In this document: piece by piece, positions 62,291-64,000 of the stretch
How positions within the stretch are numbered: the first letter of the stretch is position 1
How the letters are laid out: each line of letters begins with the position of its first letter
Assembly: GCF_003026395.1 (NCBI RefSeq)
Contig: NZ_PYOO01000005.1
Coordinates: forward strand, 186,001 to 250,000
Length of the DNA: 64,000 nt
Source of the DNA: Photobacterium iliopiscarium
Lineage (GTDB): Bacteria; Pseudomonadota; Gammaproteobacteria; Enterobacterales; Vibrionaceae
Direction of reading: 5' to 3'
The notes under the pieces: model-generated
Database searches by the model: none
What the model was told of the DNA's origin: nothing
Seen by the model: the letters and a program-made list of their open reading frames with translations, nothing else
Position numbers and translations under genes: made by a program

Positions 62291-63709
62291 TTAGAACCAA
62301 ATTTCAGCTTGAATACCAAACACAACTTGATCTTTTTTATTGGCGTCAGTAATACCGATAGCACCCGCAGCAGCCTCATCAGAAGTGCTAACCCACGTGA
62401 TGTAAGGTTTAATTTGTGGACGTCCAAAGTAATCAGCATTAACAGTAAAGACAGGTGCAAGCTCTAAGCTATAGAAATTAGTGGCGTTATCTTCACGACC
62501 CCAATTATTGCCATTCACTTTTTCAATCGCATATGAACCCGTCATCTCAACACGGAAGTTATTATTTACTTTATAAGTAGGACGGAATGCCGCAATAAAG
62601 CGAGTCACTTTATCTTTACCATCAGAAGTTGCCCCCCAATTCATATCTTGTGGTGCCCAGTACGTTAATTCAGAGCCCATCTGCCAGCGATTATTAATAT
62701 TTAACACACCGTATGATGTTGCAAACCAGGATTTAGAATCTTTCAGCCAATCACCACTCCATTGACCAAAGTTCACACCACGGTTAGACGCCATGCCATG
62801 ACCGTAAGCCAATGCTGTTTGTGTCCAGCCATCTAAGCCGTAGTAATCACGGTTATAAGTTACCGCAAAACCATAACCATCTTTAGCTTGATCACCTGTC
62901 AGTTTCTCATCTGCGCGTTTCATGATTTTAGCGTCAAAATCAAAACTACCGCCTAATGCTTTTACATTGTAATAATACAAATCTAATGAATGTACGGTTG
63001 TGCGATCACCATCAGCAGGACGTGCCGGTTGAAAATCTGGATTTTCCCAGTTAATTCCATACCCAGCTTCTGGATCTGCAGAAACTAAAGCAATACCCAT
63101 TTTATTTTCATTGGCTAACGTGGTTTCAAAACCAGCCCCCATACCTGATGATTGCTTCCAAAATTCACCCGTTAAAATGCCAGCAGCACGATTAAAATAA
63201 CGACGACCAGCCCAGATCTCAGTACCTTCCCCTAAATAAGGTAAATTAGCTAAAGCAACGTAAGCTTCTTTAACTTCAAATTGAGCAACTGTATTGGTTT
63301 TTTCTGCACCAGGCGAACTGTAATAGTAAGAATCTCCGTTACCGTACTCAGCACGAACAACAAAATCACTCTTCACCCCATTTGAAAATGCTGTTTTCTT
63401 TTTAACAACAAATTCAACTTGGTTAGCACTCTTACCCGATGTACCAGCAGTTCGATAATCAGGCTTACCTAATTCAGAGTCAAATGATTGAAAATCAGAA
63501 TTTGAACGGTAGTTCATTGAACCATAACCATTCACTTCCCAGCCATCTGTCAACATTTCAACCGCTGATTGTGAATCAACGGGTTGAGTCTCTGCTGCAA
63601 TAACATCAGCATCAACATTATTAGAATCTTGTGTATCCGCAGCAAAAACAGTAGTCGACGTAAGTGCGGCTAACAAAGCGGCTGCTATTGGCATCAATGT
63701 GAATTTCAT
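62291..63709 (-). CDS. lamB: Maltoporin
   Basis: A 472-residue outer-membrane porin, LamB family (E. coli 446). Signal peptide MKFTLMPIAAALLAALTSTTVFA. Then an Asp/Glu/Ser-rich linker, and the barrel beginning GWEVNGYGSMNYRSNSDFQ, with greasy-slide and constriction-type segments such as EIWAGRRYFNRA and IRADEYGNGDSYYYS-like strands. It ends KDQVVFGIQAEIWF with the C-terminal aromatic needed for BAM assembly. It lets maltodextrins diffuse across the outer membrane. AAGGGACACATGG precedes the ATG. Confidence 0.95.
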   Translation of the reverse strand: MKFTLMPIAAALLAALTSTTVFAADTQDSNNVDADVIAAETQPVDSQSAVEMLTDGWEVNGYGSMNYRSNSDFQSFDSELGKPDYRTAGTSGKSANQVEFVVKKKTAFSNGVKSDFVVRAEYGNGDSYYYSSPGAEKTNTVAQFEVKEAYVALANLPYLGEGTEIWAGRRYFNRAAGILTGEFWKQSSGMGAGFETTLANENKMGIALVSADPEAGYGINWENPDFQPARPADGDRTTVHSLDLYYYNVKALGGSFDFDAKIMKRADEKLTGDQAKDGYGFAVTYNRDYYGLDGWTQTALAYGHGMASNRGVNFGQWSGDWLKDSKSWFATSYGVLNINNRWQMGSELTYWAPQDMNWGATSDGKDKVTRFIAAFRPTYKVNNNFRVEMTGSYAIEKVNGNNWGREDNATNFYSLELAPVFTVNADYFGRPQIKPYITWVSTSDEAAAGAIGITDANKKDQVVFGIQAEIWF

Positions 63710-63795
63710 CCATGTGTCCCTTTATGTTTGTAATATTAGGTAGGTGCTGTAGGGCAACCTTTAGACCTAGTATTCCCTAGAACCATGGGCGTAAA

Positions 63796-63892
63796 CATCC
63801 TCCTCTTTTAGTTATTTCTAAGGGTGATATTTAGGGCGTAGAAATATTCCACTTCAATTAGTTAGTGATATTCATCACATTAATGAGGATGA
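63796..63892. promoter_or_regulatory. lamB divergent promoter: MalT-like boxes and CRP-like site
   Basis: GGAGGATG on the minus strand at 63796-63803 matches the MalT core. A CRP-like palindrome AGTGATATTCATCACA lies at 63864-63879 (9 of 10 half-site bases). A plus-strand GGATGA core at 63887-63892 faces the gene at the right edge. This supports maltose and catabolite control of both flanking genes. Confidence 0.6.
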
Positions 63893-63963
63893 TAAGAAAT
63901 ATAAAATTTAGTAGTAAAATAGAAAGCAACAATATATATACAAAAAAAATCAGAGATAATTAA

Positions 63964-64000
63964 ATGAAAAAAAAACAAGGCTCGCCATTCCCTTTAGGGG
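63964..64000 (+). CDS. Start of a probable GlgX-like glycosidase (cut by window edge)
   Basis: Only 12 codons are visible. ATG at 63964 reads MKKKQGSPFPLG. The SPFPLG wording resembles the N-terminal CBM48 start of GlgX/isoamylase/GlgB-type enzymes (x-P-x-P-L-G-A-T). GAGATAATTAA lies before the ATG. The identity is a guess supported by the mal/CRP context. Confidence 0.4.
   Translation, partial: MKKKQGSPFPLG

Overview
The window looks like a piece of a Vibrionaceae chromosome, most probably Photobacterium or a close relative. The reasons are the AT-rich gammaproteobacterial base composition, a vibrio-type H-NOX/hybrid-kinase pair, small families such as DUF2986 and DUF1840, a FabY-like ketoacyl synthase, a DmsABC DMSO reductase and an enteric/vibrio-type maltose regulon. 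The species call is an inference. No rRNA, tRNA, CRISPR array, prophage or integrase was seen.

Region 1 (1-3.4 kb) is accessory DNA. It holds the start of an MBL-fold hydrolase, a DUF2971 gene and an overlapping pair consisting of a small unknown protein and a HEPN-domain protein. The DUF2971 gene and the HEPN pair are framed by the same repeated non-coding blocks. In both cases the stop codon lies inside the same GCTAAC heptamer, so different cargo sits in one constant scaffold, much like gene cassettes.

Region 2 (3.5-16.4 kb) carries an Ivy-type lysozyme inhibitor, an H-NOX nitric-oxide sensor with its hybrid histidine kinase, a stand-alone penicillin-binding protein 2, two nuclease-family genes, an RhlE-type helicase, small conserved genes and an A-rich lipoprotein gene of unknown function.

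Region 3 (16.4-35.9 kb) is mostly core metabolism: AroG (aromatic amino acids), a four-gene polar amino-acid ABC importer, a degenerate retropepsin-like lipoprotein, a kinase-like APH protein, an ABC-class ATPase, a second RhlE helicase, a periplasmic HAD phosphatase, a FabY-like synthase divergent from a GlxA-type regulator, and a 2Fe-2S/FAD oxidoreductase fusion.

Region 4 (35.9-52.9 kb) holds a large secreted HEFGH-motif protein, a 46-codon ORF made largely of a (TATGGG)6 microsatellite encoding Tyr-Gly repeats, nfsB with a monooxygenase, a patatin-like lipase, the DMSO reductase operon with divergent TorD-like chaperone and short ferredoxin, an LTA-synthase-like enzyme, and a REP-associated (RAYT) transposase element bounded by GGACAGCCA repeats.

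Region 5 (53-64 kb) is a rearranged maltose/maltodextrin regulon: malEFG divergent from malK, a GDE_C-type debranching enzyme, malM and lamB, and the start of a probable GlgX-type enzyme at the right edge. LamB and MalM take maltodextrins across the outer membrane and periplasm, MalEFGK2 imports them, and the debranching enzymes handle branched dextrins. MalT-like GGAGGA/GGATGA motifs and CRP-like sites lie in both divergent promoter regions. malT itself is not in the window.
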